In this document: piece after piece, positions 17,420-25,390 of the stretch
Layout: the number at the start of each line of letters is the position of its first letter
Position numbering within the stretch: the stretch's first letter is position 1
Source of the DNA: an uncultured Collinsella sp.
GTDB lineage: Bacteria; Actinomycetota; Coriobacteriia; Coriobacteriales; Coriobacteriaceae
Length of the DNA: 64,000 bases
NCBI GenBank assembly: GCA_900756765.1
Contig: CAAELE010000001.1
Location: 65,277 to 129,276, forward strand
Reading direction: 5' to 3'
Notes under the pieces: generated by a model
Told to the model about the DNA's origin: nothing
Database searches by the model: none
What the model saw: the letters and a program-made list of their open reading frames with translations, nothing else
Position numbers and translations under genes: made by a program

Positions 17420-18850
17420 TTAGGAAAGGTCCTCACCATTCGTTTCAATGACATGCTTGTACCAGTCAAAGCTCTTCTTCTTGGAACGCTTGAGGGTACC
17501 GTTGCCGGCGTCGTCGCGGTCCACATAGATAAAGCCGTAGCGCTTGGACATCTCGCCCGTGCCGGCAGACACCAGGTCGATCGGGCCCCAGGTGGTGTAG
17601 CCCAGCAGGTCAACGCCGTCCTCGGTCACCGCATCGCGCATCGCGGCAATATGCTGGCGCAGGTAGTCGATACGGTAGTCGTCGTTGATGGAGCCATCCT
17701 CCTCGACAACATCCTTGGCGCCCAGACCGTTCTCGACCACAAACAGCGGCTTCTGATAACGGTCGTACAGGTCGTTGAGCGTAATACGGAAGCCCAGCGG
17801 ATCGATGGCCCAGCCCCACTGGCTCTCCTGCAGGTAGGGATTCTTAGCGCCGGCGAAGGCGTTGCCCTGGGTGCGCTCGACATCGGGGTTATCGGCACCG
17901 GCGGAGCAACGGGTGCTGTAGTAGCTAAAGCTGATGAAATCGACGGTGTTGGCGGCCAGGATCTCGCGGTCCTCGTCCGTCATGCCCACATCGATGCCCA
18001 GACGCTCGAGCTTCTTGACAGCATAGGCCGGATAGTAGCCGCGGCTCTGGACGTCGACGAAGAAGTAGTTGTCCTGGTTGTCGAGCTGCGCCTGGCGCAC
18101 GTCGCCCGGACGGCAGCTGTAGGGGTAGTAGCTACCTGCGGCGAGCATGCAGCCGATTTTGATCTCGGGGTCGATCTCGTGGGCGATCTTGGTTGCCCAA
18201 GCGCTGGCGACGAGCTCGTTGTGGGCGGCCAGGTACTCGACAGCCTCCTTGTTCTCGCCCTCCTCAAAGACCAGACCGGCACCCATAAACGGCAGGTGCA
18301 GAATCATATTGATCTCGTTGAAGGTAAGCCAGTACTTCACCAGGCCCTTGTAGCGGCTGAAGATCGTGGTCGCGAGGTTCTTGTAGAAGTCGATGAGCTT
18401 ACGGTTGCGCCAACCGCCGTACTCCTTGATGAGATGAATCGGGCAATCGAAATGCGTGATAGTCACGAGCGGCTCGATGCCGTGCGCCTGACACTCGCGG
18501 AATACGTCCTCGTAAAAGGCCAGGCCAGCCTCGTTGGGCTCGGTCTCGTCGCCGTTGGGGAAGATGCGGGTCCAAGCCAGGCTCATACGGAAGGTCTTAA
18601 AGCCCATCTCGGCAAAGAGGGCGATGTCCTCCTTGTAATGGTGATAGAAATCGATGCCGGTCTGCGCGGGATAGTAATAGCCGTCCTCGAAGTCGAGCAT
18701 CTTGCGCTGGCCGGAGACCACCGCATAGCGCTCGGGGCCGTGCGGAGCCACGTCCACGTTGGCCAGGCCGCGGCCATCCACGTTGTAGGCGCCCTCGCAC
18801 TGGTTGGCAGCCGTCGCGCCGCCCCACAGGAAGTCATTACGGAAAGCCAT
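17420..18850 (-). CDS. GH1 6-phospho-beta-glucosidase
   Basis: A 476-residue cytoplasmic TIM-barrel glycosidase. The acid/base Glu179 sits in LTFNEIN and the nucleophile Glu373 in FVVENGLG. The N-terminal signature FLWGGATAANQCEGAYN is intact. The segment GTGEMSKRYGFIYVD carries the Ser/Lys/Tyr set that binds the 6-phosphate in BglA/AscB-type enzymes, so the substrate should be a PTS-imported phosphorylated beta-glucoside. AAAGGA lies 7 nt before the ATG. It stands alone on its strand. The nearest PTS in the window is the EIIBC at 3550, about 12 kb away, so pairing with it is only a guess. Confidence 0.9.
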   Translation of the reverse strand: MAFRNDFLWGGATAANQCEGAYNVDGRGLANVDVAPHGPERYAVVSGQRKMLDFEDGYYYPAQTGIDFYHHYKEDIALFAEMGFKTFRMSLAWTRIFPNGDETEPNEAGLAFYEDVFRECQAHGIEPLVTITHFDCPIHLIKEYGGWRNRKLIDFYKNLATTIFSRYKGLVKYWLTFNEINMILHLPFMGAGLVFEEGENKEAVEYLAAHNELVASAWATKIAHEIDPEIKIGCMLAAGSYYPYSCRPGDVRQAQLDNQDNYFFVDVQSRGYYPAYAVKKLERLGIDVGMTDEDREILAANTVDFISFSYYSTRCSAGADNPDVERTQGNAFAGAKNPYLQESQWGWAIDPLGFRITLNDLYDRYQKPLFVVENGLGAKDVVEEDGSINDDYRIDYLRQHIAAMRDAVTEDGVDLLGYTTWGPIDLVSAGTGEMSKRYGFIYVDRDDAGNGTLKRSKKKSFDWYKHVIETNGEDLS

Positions 18851-19002
18851 GCATCAATCCTTTCATACGCCGCTTGTCGTGGTTTCAGTATCCCCGCAAA
18901 CGGGGTGCCACCCAACGACAACGACACAGGTCGATACTTCTTTTCGCACACGGCGGCCCGGCGACCGCCCGCAGCTGACACTTTCTGATACCTGCCTGTC
19001 CA

Positions 19003-19039
19003 AACCACCACAAAGGGGACAGGCACCTTTGTGGTGGTT
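19003..19039. repeat. REP-like hairpin, GGGGACAGGCACC loop (left copy)
   Basis: AACCACCACAAAGG pairs with CCTTTGTGGTGGTT around GGACAGGCA. The right copy is at 20347-20379, beyond the AAA ATPase gene. Confidence 0.8.
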
Positions 19040-19050
19040 GGGGGCGGTTT

Positions 19051-19108
19051 GTCTCGATCTGTAACAGGTAGAAACGATTTAGCCCGCTAGATGTTACAGA
19101 TCGAGACA
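19051..19108. repeat. 57-bp palindromic element, single unit (left flank)
   Basis: Arms GTCTCGATCTGTAACA and TGTTACAGATCGAGAC are perfect 16-bp complements around a 25-nt core. Same family as the array at 63398-63856. Confidence 0.9.
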
Positions 19109-19115
19109 GAAGATT

Positions 19116-19170
19116 CTAGTCGCAGGCGATGTCGAGGTTCTTGCCGATGAGGCCTACGTAGCCGCCTTCG
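19116..19170 (-). pseudogene. Duplicated 3' end of the DUF4867 gene
   Basis: The minus strand encodes EGGYVGLIGKNLDIACD and a stop, nearly identical to the last 17 residues of the full gene at 20538 (ending ...LDITVD). The surrounding hairpins are duplicated with it. It has no start and is a fragment. The remainder of the 384-bp gap (18851-19234) is the GH1 promoter side and a purine-rich run before the ATPase gene. Confidence 0.85.
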
Positions 19171-19234
19171 CCGGCGGGATATTTGACTGAATAGGGAAAA
19201 AAGGAAAAAATAGGAAAAAAAGGAAAGGAGACTC

Positions 19235-20341
19235 ATGACTGAAACCATCTTCTCCCCCTCATTTGGAAATCGCCCGTCCTATCTGGTGGGGCGCGGGAGC
19301 GTGATTTCGACATTCATCTCCGGCCTTGAGCAGGAGCCGGGCAATCGAGACCGGGCTATGCTCATGCTCGGCCAGCGAGGCAGCGGCAAAACGGTTCTGC
19401 TGTGGGAACTTGCCGATCGCGCACGCAAGCTCGGCTTTGTTGTCGCCACGCCCACCGTAGCCTCCGAGGATATGCTCGAGCGCATTGTTGAGAAGATCCA
19501 GGAAGCGGGCGAGCCCTACGCCAACAAGCATCGTCTTCCCAAACTTGCGGGCGGCAGCCTGAGCGTCTTCGGCTTCTCAGCCGGCCTTGAGTTCACGCGC
19601 GATGTGCAGGAAACCAAAAGCTTCCAGTTCAAGCTCACGCAGCTGGCGCGCAAGCTGACCGAGCAGGGACACGGCATCCTCATCCTCATCGATGAGCTCC
19701 AGGCCAATTCGCCCGAGATCAGACAGCTCGTTACCGCCTATCAAGAGCTGGTCGGCGAGGGGCTCAACGTCGCGCTCGTCATGGCGGGCCTCCCGGGAGC
19801 AGTCTCCGCGACACTCAACGACCGCGTACTGACATTTCTCAACCGCGCACGCAAGGTCACGCTCGAACCGCTTTCAGTTGGAGATGTGGATGCCTACTAT
19901 CAGCGAGCTTTCGAAGAGCTCGACCTTGATATTCCAGGCAATCTTCGGCTGGACGCTGCTCGCGCAACTCAGGGCTCGCCCTACATGCTGCAGCTCATCG
20001 GCTACAACATCGCCAATCGTTGCCAGGCAGGAGAACACGTAACGCCAGAGCAAGTCGACGGAGCAATCGAAGCGTCAAAGGCCGATTTCGAAAACGATGT
20101 GTGCGAAACGACGCTCGCCGCGCTATCGGACCAAGATGTTGCGTTTCTCGCTGCAATGACCGATGACGAAGACGGCGTGTCACGCATTTCCGATGTGGCC
20201 GAGCGCATGTCAGTCACACCCGACTATGCGCAAAAGTATCGCCGGCGCCTCATCGACGCCGGCGTAATCGAACAGGCGCGCCGCGGTTACGTGCGCTTCG
20301 CCGTACCATATATGGCTGACTACCTGCGCAGCCAACTCTAG
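19235..20341 (+). CDS. AAA ATPase with C-terminal winged helix (ORC/Cdc6-like)
   Basis: A 368-residue protein. Walker A GQRGSGKT is at about residue 46-53 and Walker B ILILIDELQ at about 150. A sensor-type segment and a lid follow, and the last ~90 residues form a winged helix (ISDVAERMSVTPDYAQKYRRRLIDAGVI). Such stand-alone STAND/ORC-type ATPases bind DNA or act as switches; some relatives sit in mobile or defence loci. There is no nuclease domain. The ribosome site AGGAAAGGAG follows a purine-rich run. It is flanked by direct copies of a composite repeat and by a duplicated gene tail, so it looks like a movable or deletable insertion. The function is unknown. Confidence 0.8.
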   Translation: MTETIFSPSFGNRPSYLVGRGSVISTFISGLEQEPGNRDRAMLMLGQRGSGKTVLLWELADRARKLGFVVATPTVASEDMLERIVEKIQEAGEPYANKHRLPKLAGGSLSVFGFSAGLEFTRDVQETKSFQFKLTQLARKLTEQGHGILILIDELQANSPEIRQLVTAYQELVGEGLNVALVMAGLPGAVSATLNDRVLTFLNRARKVTLEPLSVGDVDAYYQRAFEELDLDIPGNLRLDAARATQGSPYMLQLIGYNIANRCQAGEHVTPEQVDGAIEASKADFENDVCETTLAALSDQDVAFLAAMTDDEDGVSRISDVAERMSVTPDYAQKYRRRLIDAGVIEQARRGYVRFAVPYMADYLRSQL

Positions 20342-20346
20342 GCAGC

Positions 20347-20379
20347 CACCACAATGGGGACAGGCACCTTTGTGGTGGA
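20347..20379. repeat. REP-like hairpin, GGGGACAGGCACC loop (right copy)
   Basis: CCACCACAATGG and CCTTTGTGGTGG pair, with one mismatch against the left copy. It lies 5 bp after the ATPase stop codon. Confidence 0.8.
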
Positions 20380-20392
20380 TTGGGCCCGGTTT

Positions 20393-20530
20393 GTCTCGAT
20401 CTGTAACAGTTAGGCCGCCAAAACCGGGTCTGGTGTTACAGACCGAGATTTTTCGGGCGGCCCCTGCAGTTTGTCTAAATCTGTAACAGGTAGAGACGAT
20501 TTGGCGCGCTAGATGTTACAGATCGAGACA
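20393..20530. repeat. 57-bp palindromic element, two units with 80-bp period (right flank)
   Basis: Units begin at 20393 and 20473, exactly 80 bp apart. The first has arms GTCTCGATCTGTAACA and a slightly decayed TGTTACAGACCGAGAT; the second opens with GTCTAAATCTGTAACA. Compared with the left flank, one whole 80-bp unit is extra. Confidence 0.9.
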
Positions 20531-20537
20531 GAAGATT

Positions 20538-21182
20538 CTAGTCCACGGTGATGTCGAGGTTTTTGCCAATGAGGCCTACGTAGCCGCCCTCGGCAGCCTT
20601 GGGGCTGTCGGCGTGGCAGAGGACCCACTTGTCAGCCTTCCAGTAGCAGTAGCTGTCGCCGGCCGCAGGCATGTCGGCCGCGGTCTCGGGACGCGGCCCG
20701 TTGGTGCCGGCGGGAAGCGCTACCATCACCTGGAAGCCGCCTTCGTCGACCATGCAGGGCGTGTAGTGGAGCGTGGTGTTGAAGACCTCGACGACCGTAC
20801 CCGCCGGCACGCGGAACGCCTTGACGCACGCAGTGTCGAGCTTGCCGTCCTCGATCTCCCAGCGATGCGCCACGAGCAGGATAAAGTCGCGGGCGCCCAG
20901 GTTGAATTCGCTGGCGCGATGATACTCCAAGCAGTTGAGCTGCGTGTTGTGGCCGTTGCACCAGCCCAGCTGGAAGGGACGGCCGCCAAACATGAGAAAG
21001 CCAAGCTTGTCGGCATCCTTGACGCCCTCGAGCTCCGGCGCGCTTGCTACGTACTTGCTGCCCTCGGGGATGGGCGTAGCGGAAAGCGCCCCGACGAGCG
21101 GAGCGGTCAGGTTGGACGAAACGTCGTTCCACACGCGGCCATAAGATTTGAACTCGGGATCTGATACAGAGTAGATATGCAT
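20538..21182 (-). CDS. DUF4867 family protein
   Basis: A 214-residue soluble protein with a cupin-like run of strands (FQLGWCNGHNTQLNCLEYHRAS..., RWEIEDGKLDT, VEVFNTTLHYTPC). It matches the DUF4867 family by length and pattern. Members are often near sugar-isomerase or ketohexose genes, but the activity is not established. The start at 21182 has ACAGGAG 6 nt upstream; longer in-frame starts have no ribosome site. Its last 17 codons are duplicated beyond the ATPase gene (19116). Confidence 0.7.
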   Translation of the reverse strand: MHIYSVSDPEFKSYGRVWNDVSSNLTAPLVGALSATPIPEGSKYVASAPELEGVKDADKLGFLMFGGRPFQLGWCNGHNTQLNCLEYHRASEFNLGARDFILLVAHRWEIEDGKLDTACVKAFRVPAGTVVEVFNTTLHYTPCMVDEGGFQVMVALPAGTNGPRPETAADMPAAGDSYCYWKADKWVLCHADSPKAAEGGYVGLIGKNLDITVD

Positions 21183-21317
21183 GCTCGCTCCTGTTCGTTT
21201 ATGTGACAGTATGAACATTCTAGAACTATCTCGTTCCGTTTTGAGCGCCCAGCATGAAAAAGCGCCCCACAAAGAGCGGGAGCGCTTCTGGCGCAAACGC
21301 TATTCCTACCAGCAGCC

Positions 21318-21806
21318 TTACGCCTGCTGATAGTGCAGGTGCTTCTCGTCGATATCGGCCAGGTCGCGGTCGAGGTAGCGGCGCGCGAGCCAGTTTGCCA
21401 TGGGGAGGTTCTGGTCCAGGTAGTTACCGCACTCCTCGGGAGCGGCACCGGGGACATCGCCCTCAAAGTCGGCGACAAACTCGAACAGCTCGCGCACGAG
21501 CGGCAGAATCTCCTCGCTCGTCAGCTCACCAAAAACGACGAGGTAAAAGCCCGTGCGGCAGCCCATGGGGCCAAAGTAGACAATGCGGCTCGACCACTCG
21601 GCATGATTGCGGAGGAACGTCGCGCCCAGGTGCTCGATGGTGTGGCACTCGGCCGTGTTCATGACCGGCTCCTTGTTGGGCGTGGTCAGGCGCAGGTCAA
21701 ACGTGGTGACGGCGGCGCCGGTCGCCGGATCGCAGTCGATGCGGCTCACATACACGCCGGGCTCAAGCAGCAGATGATCAACGGAAAAGCTGGCGATACG
21801 CTCCAT
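21318..21806 (-). CDS. luxS: S-ribosylhomocysteine lyase
   Basis: A 162-residue enzyme of the usual LuxS length. The metal ligands are in HTIEH (His55, His59) and the late Cys in EECGNY; the catalytic Cys is in GPMGCRTGFYL. It splits S-ribosylhomocysteine into homocysteine and DPD, the precursor of AI-2, in the activated methyl cycle. A GAGAGGA site precedes the ATG. It has its own short transcription unit, with a large hairpin upstream (21830-21900). Confidence 0.97.
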   Translation of the reverse strand: MERIASFSVDHLLLEPGVYVSRIDCDPATGAAVTTFDLRLTTPNKEPVMNTAECHTIEHLGATFLRNHAEWSSRIVYFGPMGCRTGFYLVVFGELTSEEILPLVRELFEFVADFEGDVPGAAPEECGNYLDQNLPMANWLARRYLDRDLADIDEKHLHYQQA

Positions 21807-21829
21807 GGCAGATCCTCTCGATAGTCAAA

Positions 21830-21900
21830 TTGGGACGGGGCTCTTTTAGCTGGTTCGAATGGTCGCACCAATCATACCAGTCAAAAAAGCCCCGTCCCAA
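21830..21900. terminator. Long hairpin with GGGACGGGGC stem between kinase gene and luxS
   Basis: TTGGGACGGGGCTCTTTT pairs with AAAAAAGCCCCGTCCCAA, with an inner CTGGT/ACCAG stem. It resembles the terminators at 21909 and 28238, and may also be a leader of luxS. Confidence 0.55.
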
Positions 21901-21908
21901 ATAAGCTA

Positions 21909-21949
21909 CCTGGGACGGGGATCAATGAGTTTTTAATCCCCGTCCCAGA
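21909..21949 (-). terminator. Rho-independent terminator of the kinase operon
   Basis: CTGGGACGGGGAT pairs with ATCCCCGTCCCAG, 10 bp after the FGGY kinase stop codon. Confidence 0.75.
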
Positions 21950-21958
21950 AAAATCACG

Positions 21959-23449
21959 CTAGGCGGTGTAGGCGATAGTCGCGTCGACAGCGTGGCGCCA
22001 GCCGGCGATCTTTTTGGCGCGTTCGTCGGCGGTCACGGCGGGCTCCACGATGCCGCGGGCGCCGTAAACGTCGACGACATCGCGCGTGTACATGCCCAGC
22101 GCAATGCCGCAGGCCCAGGCCGCACCCAGGCCGCTCATCTCATCGTTGCTCGCGATGCGGATGGGCGAGCCAACCAAGTCGCTCTCAAACTGCATCAGGT
22201 ACGCGTCGCGCGTGGGACCGCCATCAACACGAAGCTCGGCCAATGCCGCGCCCGAATCCTCGACCATCGCATCGATCACGTCAAAGATCTGATAGGCAAT
22301 CGACTCGTCGGCGGCCTTCACGAACTCCGCGCGACCTGTGGTGCGCGTCATGCCAAAGACGCAGCCCTCGGCGTCACTCGCCCAGTGCGGCGCGCCCAAA
22401 CCGGTAAACGCCGGCACAAAGTAGACGCGGCTCGCCGGATTGGCGGCGTAGCACAGATCGGTGACTTCCTCGGGGTTATTGATGAGCTCCAAATCATCGC
22501 GCAGCCACGTCTTAACGGCGCCGGCGTAGCTCACGTTGCCCTCGAGTACATACTCGGTCACGCCGTCCATACGCCATGCGAGCGAGCTCGAAAGCCCGTG
22601 CGAGCTGGCAACGAACTCGTCGCCGACGTTCATCATGACTGAGCTGCCGGTGCCATAGGTCGCCTTGGCCATACCGCGGCTGTGGCAACCCTGCGCGAAC
22701 AAGGCCGCATGGCTGTCGCCGAGCACGCCGTGAATGGGCACGGGTGCCGGCAAAAAGCCGCCCAGGTCCGTCGTGCCGAACAAGCCATCGGAATCGGTCA
22801 CCTGCGGCAGGCAGGCCACGTCGACGCCAAAGGCCTCGCACACCGGCTCGCTCCAGCAGCCACGGCGCAGGTCAAAGAGCTGCGTGCGGCTGGCGTTAGA
22901 CCAGTCGCAGCGGAACTCCGCGCCGCCCGTGAGCGTCCAGACCACCCAGGCATCGATGGTGCCCAGGCACAGCTCGCCCGCCGCCGCAGCCTCGGCAGCC
23001 GCGGGAACATTCGCGAGAATCCAGGCCATCTTGCCCGCAGGGTAGTAGGGCGAGAGCACCAGGCCCGTCGTGTCACGCACCAGCTCGGCCACGCCCTCGC
23101 GCGCGGTCAGCTCGTCGCACAGCTCGCGGGCGCGGGCGCACTGCCACACCACGGCGTCGCACAGCGGCTCGCCCGTCGTGCGGTTCCAGGCAACGGTGGT
23201 CTCGCGCTGGTTGGAGATGCCGATGCCGGCGACGTCGGCCGGGTCGACCTCAGTCTCCTCCACCACGGCACGCGCCACGGCCAGCACGTTGGCGGCAATC
23301 TCGGCCGGATCATGGCTCACCCAGCCAGCCTCGTTGACAATCTGGCGATGCGAGCGATCGGCACGATGAATCAGATGGCCGCCCTCGTCCACCAGCAGCG
23401 CCTTGGTGCCCTGCGTGGATTGATCGATTCCGATGATGTATTTGCTCAT
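21959..23449 (-). CDS. FGGY-family carbohydrate kinase, glycerol-kinase-like
   Basis: A 496-residue two-lobe kinase. The N-terminal phosphate loop IIGIDQSTQGTKALL, ISNQRETTV, VVWQCARARELCDEL, SNASRTQLFDL and the C-terminal GGPTRDAYLMQF and EMSGLGAAWACG mark the FGGY family. Many segments match glycerol kinase, but the first motif has QSTQG where GlpK has QGTTS, so the substrate may be another polyol or ketose. The start at 23449 has GGGAGAG before it. It lies downstream of split transketolase genes (171-bp gap), an isomerase and a LacI regulator, so phosphorylation of a ketopentose such as apulose or a pentulose is plausible. Glycerol remains the alternative. Confidence 0.8.
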   Translation of the reverse strand: MSKYIIGIDQSTQGTKALLVDEGGHLIHRADRSHRQIVNEAGWVSHDPAEIAANVLAVARAVVEETEVDPADVAGIGISNQRETTVAWNRTTGEPLCDAVVWQCARARELCDELTAREGVAELVRDTTGLVLSPYYPAGKMAWILANVPAAAEAAAAGELCLGTIDAWVVWTLTGGAEFRCDWSNASRTQLFDLRRGCWSEPVCEAFGVDVACLPQVTDSDGLFGTTDLGGFLPAPVPIHGVLGDSHAALFAQGCHSRGMAKATYGTGSSVMMNVGDEFVASSHGLSSSLAWRMDGVTEYVLEGNVSYAGAVKTWLRDDLELINNPEEVTDLCYAANPASRVYFVPAFTGLGAPHWASDAEGCVFGMTRTTGRAEFVKAADESIAYQIFDVIDAMVEDSGAALAELRVDGGPTRDAYLMQFESDLVGSPIRIASNDEMSGLGAAWACGIALGMYTRDVVDVYGARGIVEPAVTADERAKKIAGWRHAVDATIAYTA

Positions 23450-23620
23450 GTACTCTCCCATTCCTTCCGCCAAATCGAAGACAGACTGACGGACAAGGAG
23501 CGAGCGGCCACCAAGTGCCGCAGATTGCCGTGAAAGAGGAGCGCCGTGTACTTTGCGTACGCAAGCGACGGTTTGAACGGCAAGGTGCGGTGCTTGGCGG
23601 CCGCGCAGCGTCTGTGTCTA

Positions 23621-24559
23621 CTAGTTGCCGAGGAAGTCGGCAACCGTCTTGGCGATTCCGGCACCCGTCAGGCCGTAGTGTGCAAAGACCTCGGGGCTCG
23701 TGCCGGTGATGACCGGCGCGTCGGGCAGGGAGAGGCACTTGACCGGACGCGGGCAATGCTCGCCCACCACCTGCGCGACCATGGAACCCAGGCCGCCGAA
23801 GGGGCTGTGCTCCTCGACGGTCACAACGGCGCGCGTGGCACCGGCGGCCTCAATCACGGCCTCGGCGTCGAGCGGCTTGACGCAGTACATGTCGAGCACC
23901 GTTGCCGAGATGCCCTGCTCGGCCAGCAGGTCGGCGGCATCCACGGCATGGCGGACCATCTCGCCGGTGGCGACGAGCGTCACATCGGTGCCGCGGCGAA
24001 CCCAGGTGGCACGGTCCATCTGGAACGGGCACTCGTCCTCGGTATACACGTCCTCGACCGGATTGCGGCCCACGCGGATGTAAGCCGGCTTGTTATCGGC
24101 TACCAGGGCGCGCACGAGCTCGGCGGTCTGGAAACGGTCGCTCGGCAGATACACGCGCATGTTGGGAATCGCGCTCATGGCGGCGATATCCTGCGCGGAG
24201 TGATGGCTCATGCCCAGGGCGCCGTAGGACACGCCCCCCGAGATGCCGATGAACTTGACGTTGGTGTTGGAGTACGAGACGTCGACTTTGCACTGCTCAT
24301 ACGAGCGCGTGGTCACAAAGGACGCCGGCGAGGCAGCCCAGGCTTTCTTGCCGCACGAAGCCATGCCGGCGGCGATGCTCACCAGGTCCTGCTCGGCGAT
24401 GCCGACCTCAACGGACTGCTGGGGATACTGATCGAAGAACGGCGTGAGCGACGCGGAGCCGCGGGAGTCGGAGCACAGGACGACGATATCCTTATCGGTC
24501 TTCGCGGCCTCGAGCAGCGTGTCGCAGATAACCTTGCGATTGGCGATCTTGTTAGCCAT
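23621..24559 (-). CDS. Transketolase C-terminal subunit
   Basis: A 312-residue protein equal to the Pyr and C-terminal domains of transketolase. The VEVGIAEQDLVSIAAGMA segment holds the Glu that activates thiamine diphosphate. YEQCKVDVSYSNTNVK, GLGMSHHSAQD-like and VTVEEHSPFGGLGS are also typical. The start at 24559 overlaps the N-terminal subunit gene by 8 nt, so the halves are made together. Split transketolases often belong to specialised sugar pathways rather than the housekeeping pentose pathway. The neighbours point to a dedicated pentose or apulose-phosphate reaction. Confidence 0.9.
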   Translation of the reverse strand: MANKIANRKVICDTLLEAAKTDKDIVVLCSDSRGSASLTPFFDQYPQQSVEVGIAEQDLVSIAAGMASCGKKAWAASPASFVTTRSYEQCKVDVSYSNTNVKFIGISGGVSYGALGMSHHSAQDIAAMSAIPNMRVYLPSDRFQTAELVRALVADNKPAYIRVGRNPVEDVYTEDECPFQMDRATWVRRGTDVTLVATGEMVRHAVDAADLLAEQGISATVLDMYCVKPLDAEAVIEAAGATRAVVTVEEHSPFGGLGSMVAQVVGEHCPRPVKCLSLPDAPVITGTSPEVFAHYGLTGAGIAKTVADFLGN

Positions 24560-25388
24560 TGATGGCCTCCTTATGGGCAGCGAAATCGGCGATGATCTGG
24601 GCATATTCCTCATCGTTGGGCAGGTGATGATGCCAGCTGGCTTTGTCCTCCATAACGGGCGAGCCGTAGCCCTTCACCGTGTTGAGGATGATGACCGTGG
24701 GCTTACCCTTGGTCTCGGCGGCAAGCGTCAGCGCAGCGTCGATGGCCTGGACGTCGTTGCCCGGAATGGACAGCACGTTCCAGCCGAAGGCTGCCCAGCG
24801 CTCCTCCTGCGAATCCTGCTTCATAACGTCCTCGGTGCTGCCGCTGATCTGCAAGCGGTTGCGGTCCACGAACGCGCACAGGTTATCGAGCTGGTAGTTG
24901 CCGCCGCTCATAGCGCCCTCCCAGACCGAGCCCTCGGCAAGCTCGCCGTCGCCCATGATGGTGTAGACGCGGTAGTCGCGGCCGTCCATCTTGCCGGCGA
25001 GCGCCATGCCCACGGCAACGGGCAGGCCGTGACCCAGCGAGCCGGAGTTCATCTCGATGCCCTTGAGCTTGTTGTTGGGATGGCCGATGTAGGGGCTGCC
25101 GAACTTGGAGAAGCGAGCCTTGACGTCGTCGAGATCAAGATAGCCCTCGTGGCAGAGCACCGCGTAGTAGGCCTCCATGGCGTGGCCCTTGGAGAGCACG
25201 AAGCGATCGCGGTTGGGATCGTCGACGGTCTCGGGCGAAATGTTGAGGTGGTTGGCGTAGAGGGTCATGAGGGCGTCGATCACCGACATGTCGCCGCCGA
25301 TGTGGCCGCCGGCGCCAGCCATGATGATATCGACGCAATCGCGGCGAAGGTCCCAACGCAGGGACTCAAGCTCTTCGATAGTTGCCAT
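24552..25388 (-). CDS. Transketolase N-terminal subunit
   Basis: A 278-residue protein with the thiamine-diphosphate domain: GHIGGDMSVIDALMTLY, SKGHAMEAYYAVL, SGSLGHGLPVAVGMALAGK, and the metal/cofactor motif GDGELAEGSVWEGA...VDRN. The start sits 3 nt before the isomerase stop region, giving an isomerase - TktN - TktC order. It pairs with the C-terminal subunit to make one active transketolase. The acceptor and donor sugars are not readable from sequence. Confidence 0.92.
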   Translation of the reverse strand: MATIEELESLRWDLRRDCVDIIMAGAGGHIGGDMSVIDALMTLYANHLNISPETVDDPNRDRFVLSKGHAMEAYYAVLCHEGYLDLDDVKARFSKFGSPYIGHPNNKLKGIEMNSGSLGHGLPVAVGMALAGKMDGRDYRVYTIMGDGELAEGSVWEGAMSGGNYQLDNLCAFVDRNRLQISGSTEDVMKQDSQEERWAAFGWNVLSIPGNDVQAIDAALTLAAETKGKPTVIILNTVKGYGSPVMEDKASWHHHLPNDEEYAQIIADFAAHKEAING

Positions 25389-25390
25389 TT

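Noticed and set aside
21841..21890. tRNA-like TTCGAAT and ACCA words in the luxS-side hairpin
   Set aside because: No acceptor, D or anticodon stems; it is the loop of a terminator-like hairpin.
23450..23620. Small gene between the FGGY kinase and transketolase
   Set aside because: Short frames exist on both strands, but none has a ribosome site, motif or convincing codon use.
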